Below, piece after piece: positions 49,339 to 60,809 of a stretch of DNA of 64,000 bases (positions are counted from its first letter, which is position 1; every line of letters starts with the position of its first letter). Under the pieces are notes generated by a model. It was not told the DNA's origin. It made no database searches and worked only from the letters and a program-made list of their open reading frames with translations. The position numbers were made by a program, and so were the translations under genes. The DNA comes from Euglena gracilis (taxonomy: Eukaryota; Euglenida; Euglenophyceae; Euglenales). Location of the stretch: contig CP154954.1 of the NCBI GenBank assembly GCA_039621445.1, positions 59,444,847 through 59,508,846 of the forward strand, given 5' to 3'.

Positions 49339-50240
49339 TATGCCATCCTTGCCATATTGCGATCGGGATTTGTGTGTTCAGCTGACAGCTGGTGAAGAAT
49401 TGAGAAAAACTAGTCCTGAAGAGGTGGTGCAAATGCCTCGTGAATCTTGATTTTTTTGATGTTCTTTGCTGCTCCTAGTCTGACAGCGTTGTCATTGTCC
49501 GCATCAAGCATCGCTGTTTCTAACACATACACACAAAGCTTGTGGGCTGTAGTCACAGAAAGTAGCACCTGGAAAGAAGCAAAACATCACTGGAGTTTGC
49601 AGGGCAAACAAGTCAAAACTGGCTAAATGCTTCTCACCAACCCCCATGCTATGCCCCCCCCCCACACAGTTGAAACTCCCCCAGACAACCGCCAAACCTC
49701 GACTTGTGCCTCCCGATAGAGAAAACAATGATGAAGAAACACGAGGACAAAAATGAATCGAAAAAAACCAAAGACACTGATGGGCATCAAATGAGATCTC
49801 ATCAGGTTTTTGCCCAGTTGCCCAACTTTATACCCCAGGGTAAAAAGTTTGTTTGTGGACCCCTTCCAGATGCAAACAAAGCCCAAAGGTATTCCCCTCC
49901 ACCAAGAACCCCCCAGGGTCCAATCACCTGACCAGATCCTCTGACCTGCTGAAGGGGTTAAAGGTGGGGGGACAACCAACCGACCTGCCGTGGATGAAAA
50001 AGGGGGAAAATCTGACCAAAATCCATCTTCTTAACTTGATTTGCTTATGCAAAAAAATACAAATTATGCAATTTGCATGCTTCCCCCCCCCTGCTCCACC
50101 GTGCGATGAACCTTTGTTTCAATCCTTGTCCAGGTAACGGGCACAATCAACCACAGGGCAAGGATTGGCACCAAGCGCCGGGTTCAGAGACAGGTCCCGG
50201 TTGAACCAGTGTTGGGGGCAGGCTGTGGCGTCGGCTGTCC

Positions 50241-53200
50241 ACCGCCATCTCCAGGTCGTCGCTGTCGAGATCCACGCTGTCCATCCGGGCGTTCCCCTCC
50301 GCGAACTTCGGCAGCGTGCCATCGCGCAGGCCCTGAAAGAAGGCGTCCTCGGTGGCAGCATCCTGCAAGCTTCAGGAAGAGAAGTCCGTGCCAAAACACT
50401 GATGGCAAATGTTCACATCCCAAGAAACCACAATGGACCGTTGTGCCTGTGACTCAGCTATTTCAAGAGAATTGTTGTATTTTCTTCAGATGATAGCTTA
50501 AAGGGGGGGGGGAGATAATGAAGAAATGAAATTCACATACAACCGTCTGAAATTCACCCATCAATCTTCCTTGATAATAATAATAATAATAACAATACAG
50601 CTGCAGATGTGCTGGTTTTCCATGCTCTTGAAGCAAAGTTGCGTGTGGCTCAGAGCACAAACTTTCGACTTCAGGCGAAGGTCCTGTAGAGCGTTTTTTA
50701 GCAGGTTGAATTGGTGCCAGGGGCCCACTGTAATGAAATGTGCAGATGAGTCTGGGGTACATAGACGCAAGGAAGAAGGAGAAGGGCAAATTGGACCAAA
50801 GAAAGAATGCTTAATCTGATTTTTATAGGTCTCACTATTCTATGTGACATCTGCAGCATGTTTAAACAATAGCCGAAATGTGAAATTAATGGAATTTCAG
50901 TTACATCTTTATTGTCAAACCATTGCAGTTTTATGGTGAACTGCAATGGTACAGTTTTCCCATGACTGCACCATGGCAATTTTAAAATGTAACTTTACTG
51001 TACAGTTTACATGGTTAGAGTCAAAATGTCTGGGAAAATTAGAAAACCATACTCAAGAAATGAAAATAGAACCGAATAATCTTGGAATTAACGTAAAGTG
51101 GGCCGACAGTTTATCTTCATGGCCCAAATCAATGCCCAAATCTGAATCCAAAACACTCACAACTGGAGCCCAGTAGAAGGGCTGTAAAAACGTCATTCCG
51201 CACCATCAGTAACGGTAACCATCCAGGGGGGCCCTGGGCGAGATTCAGAGAGCCCATCCAACTCAAGGGAAATGCTAGCCACAGCCATGCGTGTTCGACT
51301 GGAGTGTTAGAATCCAGGAGGAGCCTGGCCTTCGCCAACGGTTTCATCCCGCCCTTTGAGACAGGATGGGGGAAATGAGGAAGATCCTTCTTTGGGTGGT
51401 GAGCGGTGGAATTGCTTGGGGAGCTTCAGCAGCGGTGAATCTGGCGGTGATCACACGAAAGGCTGGCAGCGGGGCTCAAAGTGCTTGCTGTTGGGCTTCC
51501 AATACTTCGCAGGCAGGTCGGGCAACGTCGCGCGGTAGTCGAACACCAGAAATGTGCGGTGCGGAGTGAAGCAATGCCAAGAGCGGAGTGCAGCAACATA
51601 TCAGATGGGGAAAATCTCAAGAAGGCAACACCCAGATGAAATCCCCCCATCCCCATCAGCTGGGCAATAAATAAAGGGGGTTCCAGGATCAAAATAGAAC
51701 AAATGCTCACTCAGGGGACAAAAAAAATCAAAAAAAAAAGAGATCAGAAGCTGGACTATGTGTGCGTCAAATGCACGAAAGAATGCACGAAAGAATTGGA
51801 TGTGGCGGACTTTACACTTTCTCATGCATTTAAACTGAAATTTTCACAAAAAAAACTCATTCAATGCCATTGTTGTCCTTTTGAGAGCAATGTCTTCAAA
51901 CAATCAGATGCACTCCCACCAAAGGCGGTAGATCGAGGAAGGCTTCAATGTCAAGGAAAATGGCGAAGAGATCTGCAGTCGGGAGCATTGCAGATGAATT
52001 GGCCATACAAATCCTTCAACAAGTAAGGGGGGTACTGCAAAAAAATTGTTGTCATTGTTGTCATTGTTGTCAATCACTCCCTTGAAAAAGGAGTTGCAAG
52101 TAGGCCATCATCCACCAGAAGGTTGAATGGTCGGGGCAGAAGTGAACACGAGTCTTTGTAGCATAGGGATGTCTTGCTGAGAACTACCAAGATACTCTGA
52201 CGAAACTCTGAAAGATGCAAAACTTCGGGCAAAAACCAAGGGCTTGAAGATGTTTTGCAAGGTTCTGTCCTTGCCCCCCGTGGGAGAGGAGTAACTTTCC
52301 ATTTTCAAAAAAAAACAGCAAGTTTTTGAAAACCAACCAGTCAGTTTGGGCTCGGACCAAAATGGCCCAAATTTAATTGATTTGGTTTGTTTCTTTCAAA
52401 AAAAATTGTGGCACTTTTCCAAGTGGGTCAGAACCCCACCAGGATGGGAGGGGGGTGTTCGACCCGCCCCCACCCACCCTACGGGATTTCGGGGACTCCT
52501 ATACAACCCTGCTGGAGAGGGGGTCCGAAACCCAAAGCCAGCCAACATCGAAAAAACCAGTCAGCCCCCCCCCCGATATTGAGGAAGACACAGACTGAGC
52601 AAGGTTTGGTTCTGACAGTACTCCTCAAAGCGGGTAAATGAGGAATGAAGAGGATGTCGTGGTGTAAAATCAACACGACGAAGATAGGGGGTGTGATCCA
52701 CAGTTGGCAGCTTGTTTTTTGGGACGCTGATTTTTTTTATTTTAACAATTTTTTTTGAAAAAAACGCCGAGGTTTTGCACAGAAAAAAATTCTGAACGCA
52801 TATTTTTCAATCATTTTTGGCAACTTCTAACCCCCCCCCCAAAAATAAGACCCGGGTCTTATTTTGGGGTCCGTTGCTGGAAGTCTCCAGAGAGGGTCTT
52901 ATTTGGGGGGGTCTTACTTTTGGATTTTTCCTTGACCGACCCTGGACCCATTTTTCAGGTCCCCAAGAGAACTAAAATTTTTCCTTTGGCGCTTCGCGCC
53001 ATGTGTAAATTGGTGTAAATTGACATTCAGCACGTTTTTGGCACTTCAAAAAATCGGAAAATTTTTGAAATTTCATCATTTTTGTGCATGAAAATTGGGT
53101 TTTTGGTAATTTTTTAGGGAAAATTTTCACCGTCCCCAGCGCTTCGCGCCATCAGGGGGGGGGTCTTATTTATGGGGGGGTCTTATTTTTGGGGAGGTCT

Positions 53201-56200
53201 TATTTTGGGGGGGTTCTGTTTTGGGGGGGGGGGGGGGGTTGGGGGGGGGTTAGGTCATTTCTGCCAAAAAAAAATTCCTTCCTCAAAAAAATGTTTAAAA
53301 AAAATCATAAAATTGCATTTTTTTTGCATTTTGGGGACGTTTTTGAACATTTTTTGGCAGTTTTTGAACTTGGTGAAATTCGAAGTATGGTTTGGGTGTT
53401 TGATAACGAGTTTTTCTTAATGAAATACCCCTCTTGTTTTTTTGATGCTTTTTTACGTTTTTTTTTTGTTGTTTTGTTTTCTTTTTTGATAAAAAAACGC
53501 CAACTATGGTGTGATCCCGTGCCCGATGTCCCCCCCCCCCGTGTCCCCCCAGGGGAAACATGCCCCTTTGGATATGTTCTCGCCAAAAAACCTCAATTTT
53601 TTGGTGATATCCTTCACTTTGTGCTCACAATGTTTGCAAAGCAAGCGAGAGAGGTCTAGAGTCCAAGACACAGTGTCCCTCCGATGTCCCCCGCCCCCGT
53701 GTCCCCCCCTCGGGGTGGTTGGTCAAAAATGGAAAAGGCCTCAGGCTTCAGGCTGATGACTTCATCATGCTTGCACCAGGATTTTTCAGGGAAAAAATTA
53801 GGCAGTGGAAACCTCCTGTTGATTGATGGGAAGGTACAACTTCAAAAAGAGGGCTCTTGCATCAGTGCGGTTGAAAATTTTGCATACATTTTAAAAGGTG
53901 AATCACAAAATAATCCTCATTGACGTCACCCCCCTTTTTAAGGCAAAATTCCTTTACAACGCTTAAAAAAAAAAGGGCCCAGATAACCTGGCAGTGGGCA
54001 GGGTCAAAAGCCAGTTCCAATGACCTGGCACCCGCCAGGCTATTTGGGGGGGGGGGTAGATTCCCCCAATCGGAGGGAAGGCAGTCGAGTTCGGGTCCCA
54101 ACCCCCCCCCCTGTCTGGTTGAGTTTGGACAGGGGGTCCCCCCCCCGCCCTGTGCCTGGGCTCCCCCCTTGTGCTTGGCCAGTCCAGACCCGGACCCCCC
54201 CCCTCGAACTCGACCGGTCCGGTTGAGTTCGCAACTCGACAGGGGGGTCCCGCGGGACCCCCCCCCCTGTGCTTGGGCACCATCAATCTCGCTTTTTGAG
54301 TGTTGCGTGTTCAGATTCATGATGTTCATATTTGAGCAAAGAGCTTGTGAGGAATGTGAACTCCTGGCAGTGATTCTTGAGGCAGGACTTGTCCTCCAAC
54401 TCGGGCAAAAACCACCGTATACGTGTCGGAAAGAGCACCAACAACGAGGCATTTTGGCCCACACCCTCTCATCAATGTTCTTCGACAAAACAATCTTGCT
54501 AGCAGGGGGGGGGGATGCAACTGGGCCCTTCAAATTATGCAAGTCAAAAAAATGCAAAAAAAATGCAAAAAAAATGCAAAAAATGCAAAAAAAAATGCAA
54601 CTTGCATGAAAACCCTGAGAAAAAGCTGGAATATACTTTGCTGCCAAAGATTAAAAAAAATTTCCAAGGCAAAATATTTTCTGCAAAAAAATGCAAAAAA
54701 AAAATGCAAAAAAATCCATACATATGGCAACCAACAACAAAATTTTTTCCAGGGCAAAATATTTTATGTAGAAAATGCAAAAATATGCAAAAAAATTCAA
54801 ACATATGGCAACCAACTACAAAAAATTTTTCCGGGGAAAATATTTTATGCAAAAAAAATGCAAAAAAAATGCAAAAAAATGCAAATTTCGGGAAAAGCCG
54901 ATTATGCAAAAAAAAATGCAAATTATGCAAGTTGCATTTCCCCCCCCCCCTGTTGCTAGTCGCCTCCCATATGACACAATGAACCTCAACTTCAAGGTTG
55001 CTGCCTCTGGTGGGCGAAGTCGCACCACATGACAGAGCTCCTGAATCACGGCGCGCTCGAACCTGCAAGCATGTTGTTGTTGAAGGAGTTTCAGAAGTAG
55101 AAAAAGTAGTGTGGAAAGAAAGCGACTTCCTTCTCATCAATTCATGAGGAATACACTGAAAGAGGAGAGGGTTGCGTGTTGCTGTAGAAAAGCAAACCGG
55201 GGGGGTCTACCGCAAAAATGGAATCCTGCACTGGAGGTTACCTGCCGGAGGCTCCAGGGAGGCTCCAGGGAGGCTCCAGGGAGGCTCCAGGGAGGCTCCA
55301 GGGAGGCTCCAGGGAGGCTCCAGGGAGGCTTAGGTAACCAGCCTCCCTGGAGCCTCCTTTTTAGGGAGCCTCCAGGAGGCTCCAGGGAGGCTCCAGGGAG
55401 GCTCAGGTAACCAGCCTCCAGGGAGGCTCCCTTTTAGGGAGCCTTCAGGAGGCTCCAGGGAGGCTCCAGGGAGGCTCAGGTAACCAGCCTCCCTGGAGGC
55501 TCCAGGGAGGCTCGGGTTACCAGTTTTGTGCACAGGCCGACAATGGGATAAATCGTGGGCCGTGATACAATCGGTGGTGTTGTAGACTCGAAATGCATGA
55601 ATCAGCAGTTACTCGCCGGGGATGTGACATGGGATAATGCAGGCACGGCGAGGCACAAGAAGAAGAGACGTGAAACATCTGGACAACGTCTGCATCTTGA
55701 ATAGCATTCAATCTTGTCCGGTGTCTGAATCTTGTCCAATATCAACGTCTTGTCCAGTATTTGCATATTGTGTGGTCTCTGCACCTTGTCCAGCATGTAC
55801 ATCTTGTCCAACATCTGCATCTGGTCCAATATGTGCATCCACTGCATCTTGTCCAGCATATGCATCTTGTCCAGCATCCGCATCTTGTCCAGCATCTGTA
55901 ACCACTGCATGTTGTCCAGCATCTGCATCTTTTCCAACATCTACAACCAATACATCTTGTCTAGCATTTGCATGTTGTCCAAGGAACTGTGATTGAAGCT
56001 CTGCGAACTGGTTTGCAGCAGGAACATTTCTGATGTTGTTGTTCTGGAGTTCTGAGATTTGCTTTTTGGCTAATTTCAACATCTGCATCTTGTCCAGCAT
56101 CTGCATTTTGTCCAGCATCTGCATCTTGTCCAGCATCTCCGTCCACTGCATTTTGTCCAACATCTGCATCTTGTCCAGCATCTGCATCCACGACATCTTG

Positions 56201-59200
56201 TCCAGCATCTGCATCTTGTGCAACATTTGCATTTTGTCTAGCATCTGCATCTCATCTAGTATCTGCGTCCACGACATCTTGTCCTGCATCTGCATCTTGT
56301 CCAGCGTCTGCATTTTGTCCAGCATCTGCATCTCGTCCAGTGCCTGCGTCCACTGCATTTTGTCCAGCATCTGCATCTTGTCCAGCATCTGCGTCCACGA
56401 CATGTTGTCCTGCATCTGCATCTTGTCCGGCGTCTGCATTTTGTCCAGCATCTGCATCTCGTCCAGCATCTGCAACCACTGCATCTTGTCCGGCGTTTGC
56501 ATCTTGTCCAGCGTCTGCATTTCGTCCAGCATCTGCATCTTGTCCAGCATCTACGTGCACGACATCTTGTCCAGCTGCATCCTGTCCAGCGTCTGCATTT
56601 TGTCCAGCATCTGCATCTCGTCCAGTATCTCCGTCCACTGCATTTTGTCGAGCATCTGCATCTTGTCCAGCATCTCCGTCCACTGCATTTTGTCCAACAT
56701 CTGCATCTTGTCCAGCATCTGCATCCACGACATCTTGTCCAGCATCTGCATCTTGTGCAGCGTTTGCATTTTGTCTAGCATCTGCATCTCATCTAGGATC
56801 TACGGCCACGACATCTTGTCCTGCATCTGCATCTTGTACAGCGTCTGTATTTTGACCCAAATTAGTCCATTATTTGCCCAAATCAATGCAAATTAGCCGA
56901 AATTAGCAAACAAAACAAAACCATTTTGCCAAAAAGCCAAGATGGGTGAAATGGGAGGCTGGGAGGCAACATAGAGCTTAATTGAAGCCAAAAATGACTT
57001 TATTCGGCCAGAATTGTACCTAATTATTTGCCGTGCAAAAAAAGGGTCATGTGAACTCCAAAATGGTGTTTGTTTGGCTGTGCCCGGGGGGAGGGGGGGG
57101 GGGGGGGGGGGGAGGGGGCGGGGGGAGGGGCCTGCGGCCCCCTCCCCCCCCCCCCCCCCCCCTCCCCCCTCCCCCCGCCCCCTCCCCCCCGGACCCCCCC
57201 TCCCCCCACCCCCTTCCCCTCTCCCCCCTACCCCCTTCCCCCCTCCCCTGCTCCCTAATAACAACATCCTTTTGTGTGGACAAAAATTGGCGGACAAAGC
57301 GTAAATAGCAAACGGGTAAACGGTAAAAGCAAATTCAGGCGGACATGGCGTCTTTGTGGCGAATGGACAAATGGTTTTCAACAAATCGGCAGACACAGCG
57401 TACGGGAAAACCGTAAAAGCAAAATCAGGCGGACATGGTGTCTTTGTGGCAAATAGATAAATGGTTTTCAATTCTTTCTGCAATTGGCGGGGCATGGCAT
57501 AAATAGCAAACAAACAAACGTCATTTGTGTGTGTAAATATATAACGGATGCAAAGATGGAGGGTTGAACATGGCCTGTGTACAAAATTGGTTACCTGCCG
57601 GAGGCTCCAGGAGGCTCCAGGGAGGCTCCAGGAGGCTCCTCAGGTAACCAGCCTCCATGGAGGCTCCTTTTTAGGGAGCCTCCAGGAGGCTCCAGGGAGG
57701 CTCCAGGGAGGCTCACGTAACCAGCCTCCAGGGAGGCTCCTTTTTAGGGAGCCTCCAGGAGGCTCCAGGGAGGCTCCAGGGAGGCTCAGGTAACCAGCCT
57801 CCCTGGAGCCTCCCTGGAGGCTCCAGGTAACCAAAAGTGAGGATTCCAAATTTTCTGGGACCCAACCGGGGGGGGGGGGACTTTGACCAAATGCAGGAAA
57901 AATTGAGGTGAATTCTGGAAACTTTGGGCTGGGAGGTGGACGGGCCAGCCAGCCCAAATTTCTAGTCCTAGCTCAGCAACCCCCCCCCGGGGTTTTAAAA
58001 CCAATTCCACGGCCGAACGCCTGTCTTGAAATCGATTGACATAAACGGGCTTTGGCAGGGGCGCCGTTCATGATTAATGGTTTTCAAGACAGGCGCCCGT
58101 TTTTTTCAAGGTAGGAGCCCGTTTGCTTGGGATGCAAGCAGCTGGTCACGTCACAAAAGAATCTGTTGTGTGGGGACTAGTGTCCCAGAGCTCAACAAGC
58201 AGATGAAGAAGGAGGAGGCAAATAAGATATTTTCTCATTGCACAAAAGGTCAAGCGGTTTTCTATATCGAGAATTGTGTCCCAGACGCCGGTTCCAGTGT
58301 GAACCCGGTGCCTGACGCCGGTTCGGGCGTAAGACACGGGACACAATGGGACACAGTTTTTGAAGCCGTTTCTAGGGGGCTCCGGGTTCACGCCCGAACC
58401 GGCGGCTGAGGAATCACGGCCAATTTCGCCGCAAATCCCCATGTTTGGGACAGTTTTGGGCGACTTTGGTCCGAATGGGTCGTCGATCGACATTGGTAGA
58501 TTTCACACTTCTGGTGCCATGTTACCCATCAATCGAAAGCTCTTCTCGAGGGTTTTTGACAGATGGCCACAGCATCCAGCCATAATGCACATAGCTCTTA
58601 TTTTCAGCGGCACCATACAGCATATCAATCGAGAGCGCTCCCCAAAACCTCTCGCTTGGTAACCACAGAACTCAGTCACACTGTACATCGCTCTGAAAAT
58701 TGCCGATCGCATGTTCCGACTCTGTTTTCAAATTCGAAACTTTGATTTCACCTGCCACGTTGCCCCTTGATCGAAAGCTCTTCTCAAGGGTTTTCGGCAG
58801 ATGGCCTCAGATTCCAGCATGGTATATAATTTCAGAATTTCCCCAAAATTGGCCAAAAGGAAACCATGCCCCCCCATATAAGACCCCCAACTCCGGAGCC
58901 AAAATCACAGGGGGGGTTTATATGCGGGGGTCTTATATGGGGGGTCTTATATGGGGGAGGAATGGTATTGCACAAAACCCCCCAATTTCTAGCCGAAGAC
59001 CCTCCAGAAACTGCTCATACGTTAACCACGTGTCTACAAACCATTTTGGACACTTTCTGGCACTTTTTTGGCGCCCCCCAGACGCCAGGTTCACAGAAAT
59101 TTGCAGAAATTTCCCGCCGGAACCAGCTTCCCAGACGCCGGTTCGGGAGTGAACCCGGAGCCCCCAGACACGGTTTGAAACCGTGTATTGGGGCTCTGGC

Positions 59201-60496
59201 TTCATGCCCGAACCAGCGTTCAGGACGCCGGTTCGGCGCAGAAATTTCTGCGCCGAAGTGAGACCGCCGGTTCGGGCGGGAAGCCGGCGGCAAAATGAAA
59301 AGTGCCAAAAAGTGTCCAAAAGGCTTTGTAGGCATGTGGCAATCATATCTGAACAGTTTTGGGGGGGGGGTATTTGGCCAGAAATTGGGGTATTTTGTGC
59401 AACAATTTCCATTTGGCTAAATTTGGGGAATTTCTGAAATAGAATACCATGCAGCACGGCTGAAATCTAAGGCCATCTGCAAAAAAAAACACAAAAAAAA
59501 GTGTTTTTTTTTGAAGAAGAAAACGGTAAAAAAAAGGCTTGTTTTTGAAAATGAAATTCTACATAGGCGCTACCGTCTCCGTGGGTCCAACCCAAAATAC
59601 CTTCACGCTCCAGAATGACAACCCACTTTTCCCCTCCTTTAAACCACTGCAATGAGATGTGAGCACAAGAGGTTGACCCCTTTCCATTTTTGCCATCTTT
59701 GGCAAAAGTTCCGGTCCGAAAGCAATGGCGGTTAGTCGCTTTCATCATCACTGGGGGAAGGGAGGTCAGGCAGATTCAAAGCGCGAAAGAGGAAGGTGAG
59801 TTTGCCAGCATTCTCGATCCCCAAATTTGTCCGTCGTTGCCCATAAACATGCCCCATTGTGGAAAAACTGCGCTCCAAAGTAGCCGTAGATTCCAAACAA
59901 CCCGACAGATGCAAGCCCAATGTGCAAAGAGAGGGTGGAAATCCTGACATTTGTCCTGCTTGCCACCAACGTTTTGGTTATGCATGCTGATTAAACATTG
60001 TTGGGCGAAATAGATTTGAACGGGTTGATTGATGAAGATTGAGAGCTAAAGATGCCTCCCCATTGTCCTCAACAAACGTGCGTGCTGTGTTCGTAGGCTG
60101 GAAGGGACCGATGCCACCCGCCTGCCATGTAATATAAAAAAACCTGAAATAATGTCACAATAATGTTATAACGTGTAAAAAAATATATAATTGCTCTTTA
60201 AAATTTTTAAGAAAACAATATGCAACAACCTTAAACTTCAAAACCCTTTGTTTTTGAAACTTTGATGAAAAAATATCATGAGCACACACACGGCGAGACA
60301 CATCAGGATCACGGCGGAAACCACACCCATCCGGCAAGGGCCGAGGCAGAGCGGTGGTCCGCACTTTGTGAGCAGCGATGCGCCCACGCTGGCCACCCAA
60401 GGTCGCGGTCCAGTTCCCCAGCAAGAAGGCCAGCAGAAGGCCGAGGCCGATCCCAGCCATAAGGGGCGGGGACAGCCTCCCGCTGTCCCCGGCCAT
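50241..60496 (-). CDS. unknown membrane-anchored protein, partial exon set
   Basis: I do not recognise the family. Three GC-rich exons are supported. 60496 to about 60297 begins MAGDSGRLSPPL and continues with a hydrophobic segment (MAGIGLGLLLAFLLGNW, about residues 13-29), which looks like a type II signal anchor. Its codons are strongly GC-ending and it stops at a GTGTGTG donor. 51541-51469 encodes DYRATLPDLPAKYWKPNSKH. 50350 to about 50241 encodes EDAFFQGLRDGTLPKFAEGN followed by an acidic stretch. The second and third exons join in phase by the nonconventional rule (intron 50351-51468, TGCCAG to CTGCCACC). Linking the first exon to the others rests only on order and strand, and exons are certainly missing. 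A second frame through the first exon also gives a hydrophobic helix, so the frame choice is from codon composition. Confidence 0.45.
50351..51468 (-). other. nonconventional intron, unknown gene
   Basis: The intron starts TGCCAG and ends CTGCCACC. Phase 0 joins phase 0 (SKHFEPR-EDAFFQGLRDG). Confidence 0.6.
52830..53220. mobile_element. inverted-repeat element with AACCCCCCCCCAAAAATAAGAC ends
   Basis: The left CCCCAAAAATAAGACCCG is mirrored by repeated GGTCTTATTTTGGGGGGGTT. Two GCGCTTCGCGCC hairpins (52988 and 53138) are inside. Confidence 0.65.
54539..54935. repeat. AAAAATGCAAAA array
   Basis: Irregular repeats of AAAAAATGC and an internal duplicated CATATGGCAACCAAC block. A related AATGCGCAAAA array is at 61090-61440. 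Confidence 0.8.
55230..55520. repeat. GGAGGCTCCAGG minisatellite block
   Basis: Units of 12 nt (GGAGGCTCCAGG) are arranged in direct and inverted groups separated by CAGGTAACCAG. The whole block is bounded by GGTTACC-type sequence. Confidence 0.9.
55700..56860. repeat. 1.15-kb minisatellite of 15-18-nt units
   Basis: The unit is roughly CATCTTGTCCAGCATCTG with length variants in multiples of three, so several frames stay open (280 codons on minus, 287 on plus). The minus frame reads as MQMLDK repeats. Confidence 0.92.
57087..57250. repeat. poly-G / poly-C inverted tract
   Basis: About 45 nt of G with A interruptions is followed at once by about 110 nt of C with T interruptions, meeting at CCTGCGG. 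The two arms can pair. Confidence 0.9.
57325..57475. repeat. tandem pair of 60-nt units
   Basis: The blocks GTAAAAGCAAATTCAGGCGG-ACATGGCGTCTTTGTGGC and GTAAAAGCAAAATCAGGCGG-ACATGGTGTCTTTGTGGC lie 83 nt apart. Confidence 0.8.
57590..57835. repeat. GGAGGCTCCAGG minisatellite block, second copy
   Basis: It has the same unit and the same GTAACC spacers as 55230-55520. It is followed by TCCAAATTTTCTGGGAC, which also follows the related block at 11785-11910. Confidence 0.9.
58265..59290. repeat. CAGACGCCGGTTCGGG dispersed repeats
   Basis: The motif GACGCCGGTTCGGGCG, or its inverse CCCGAACCGGCG, occurs at about 58280, 58313, 58393, 59135, 59208, 59227 and 59262, often with GTGAACCCGG next to it. 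The two clusters look like copies of one 130-nt unit. Confidence 0.7.
58868..58960. repeat. short CCCCCATATAAGACCCCC inverted pair
   Basis: CCCCCATATAAGACCCCC at the left and GGGGTCTTATATGGGGGG twice at the right. It belongs to the same type as the 52830 element. Confidence 0.65.
59732..59950 (-). pseudogene. hAT transposase C-terminal dimerisation fragment
   Basis: The 72-codon open stretch contains TATLERSFSTMGHVYGQRRT, then NLGIENAGKLTFLFRALNLP, and ends in an acidic tail and stop. The pattern (A-x-x-ER-x-FS, R-x-x-L-x-x-E-x-A-x-KL, then a hydrophobic run) is that of the hAT C-terminal dimerisation domain. I could not join it to an upstream catalytic region, so it is a remnant or a last exon. 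hAT enzymes make 8-bp target duplications, the size seen around the MITEs in this window. Confidence 0.72.
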
Positions 60497-60809
60497 GGGG
60501 GGAGGGAGCCGCCCACAGCTGAGACAGGAAGCGAAGCTGAAGGCGCACCATAGGCATGACAAAGGGACAAAGCGAAAGAATGGGTGTCTTGCAGTCTCAG
60601 ACAGCCGCCAAACTTGCGGCATCCACTTGGACTCTTCCGTTGAACAAAGGGGGTGCACATGTTTATGACGTCCTTGAGGGTTTCAGCCCCTTCACACCAA
60701 AGTGTCACGACCAAATCTCAATCGGCCAAGCTCACATTTAAAGGTTTTTCCTTTCTTTGTTGGTGCGTTAGTCCACAGCGACATTTTTTTTTTACAACGA
60801 CAATCGCTG

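Larger units (their letters stand above)
47807..50240. other. intergenic or 3' region, no gene seen
   Basis: A/T-rich with the 22-bp palindrome and the 14-nt tandem repeat. Any last exons of the upstream membrane-protein gene would lie here but were not found. Confidence 0.4.
51542..60296. other. repeat-filled interval, presumed intron(s)
   Basis: It contains the C-run element (52830), A-rich array (54539), two GGAGGCTCC blocks, the 1.15-kb minisatellite, the GC tract, the GACGCCGG repeats and the hAT fragment. No other coding exon was identified. Confidence 0.4.

Noticed and set aside
55230-55520. CRISPR-like array
   Set aside because: The units are contiguous and inverted as well as direct, with no unique spacers, in a eukaryotic context.
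55637-56896. Plus-strand Cys/Ser/Ile-rich repeat proteins
   Set aside because: Every frame of the minisatellite is long; no start context or splice evidence favours these.
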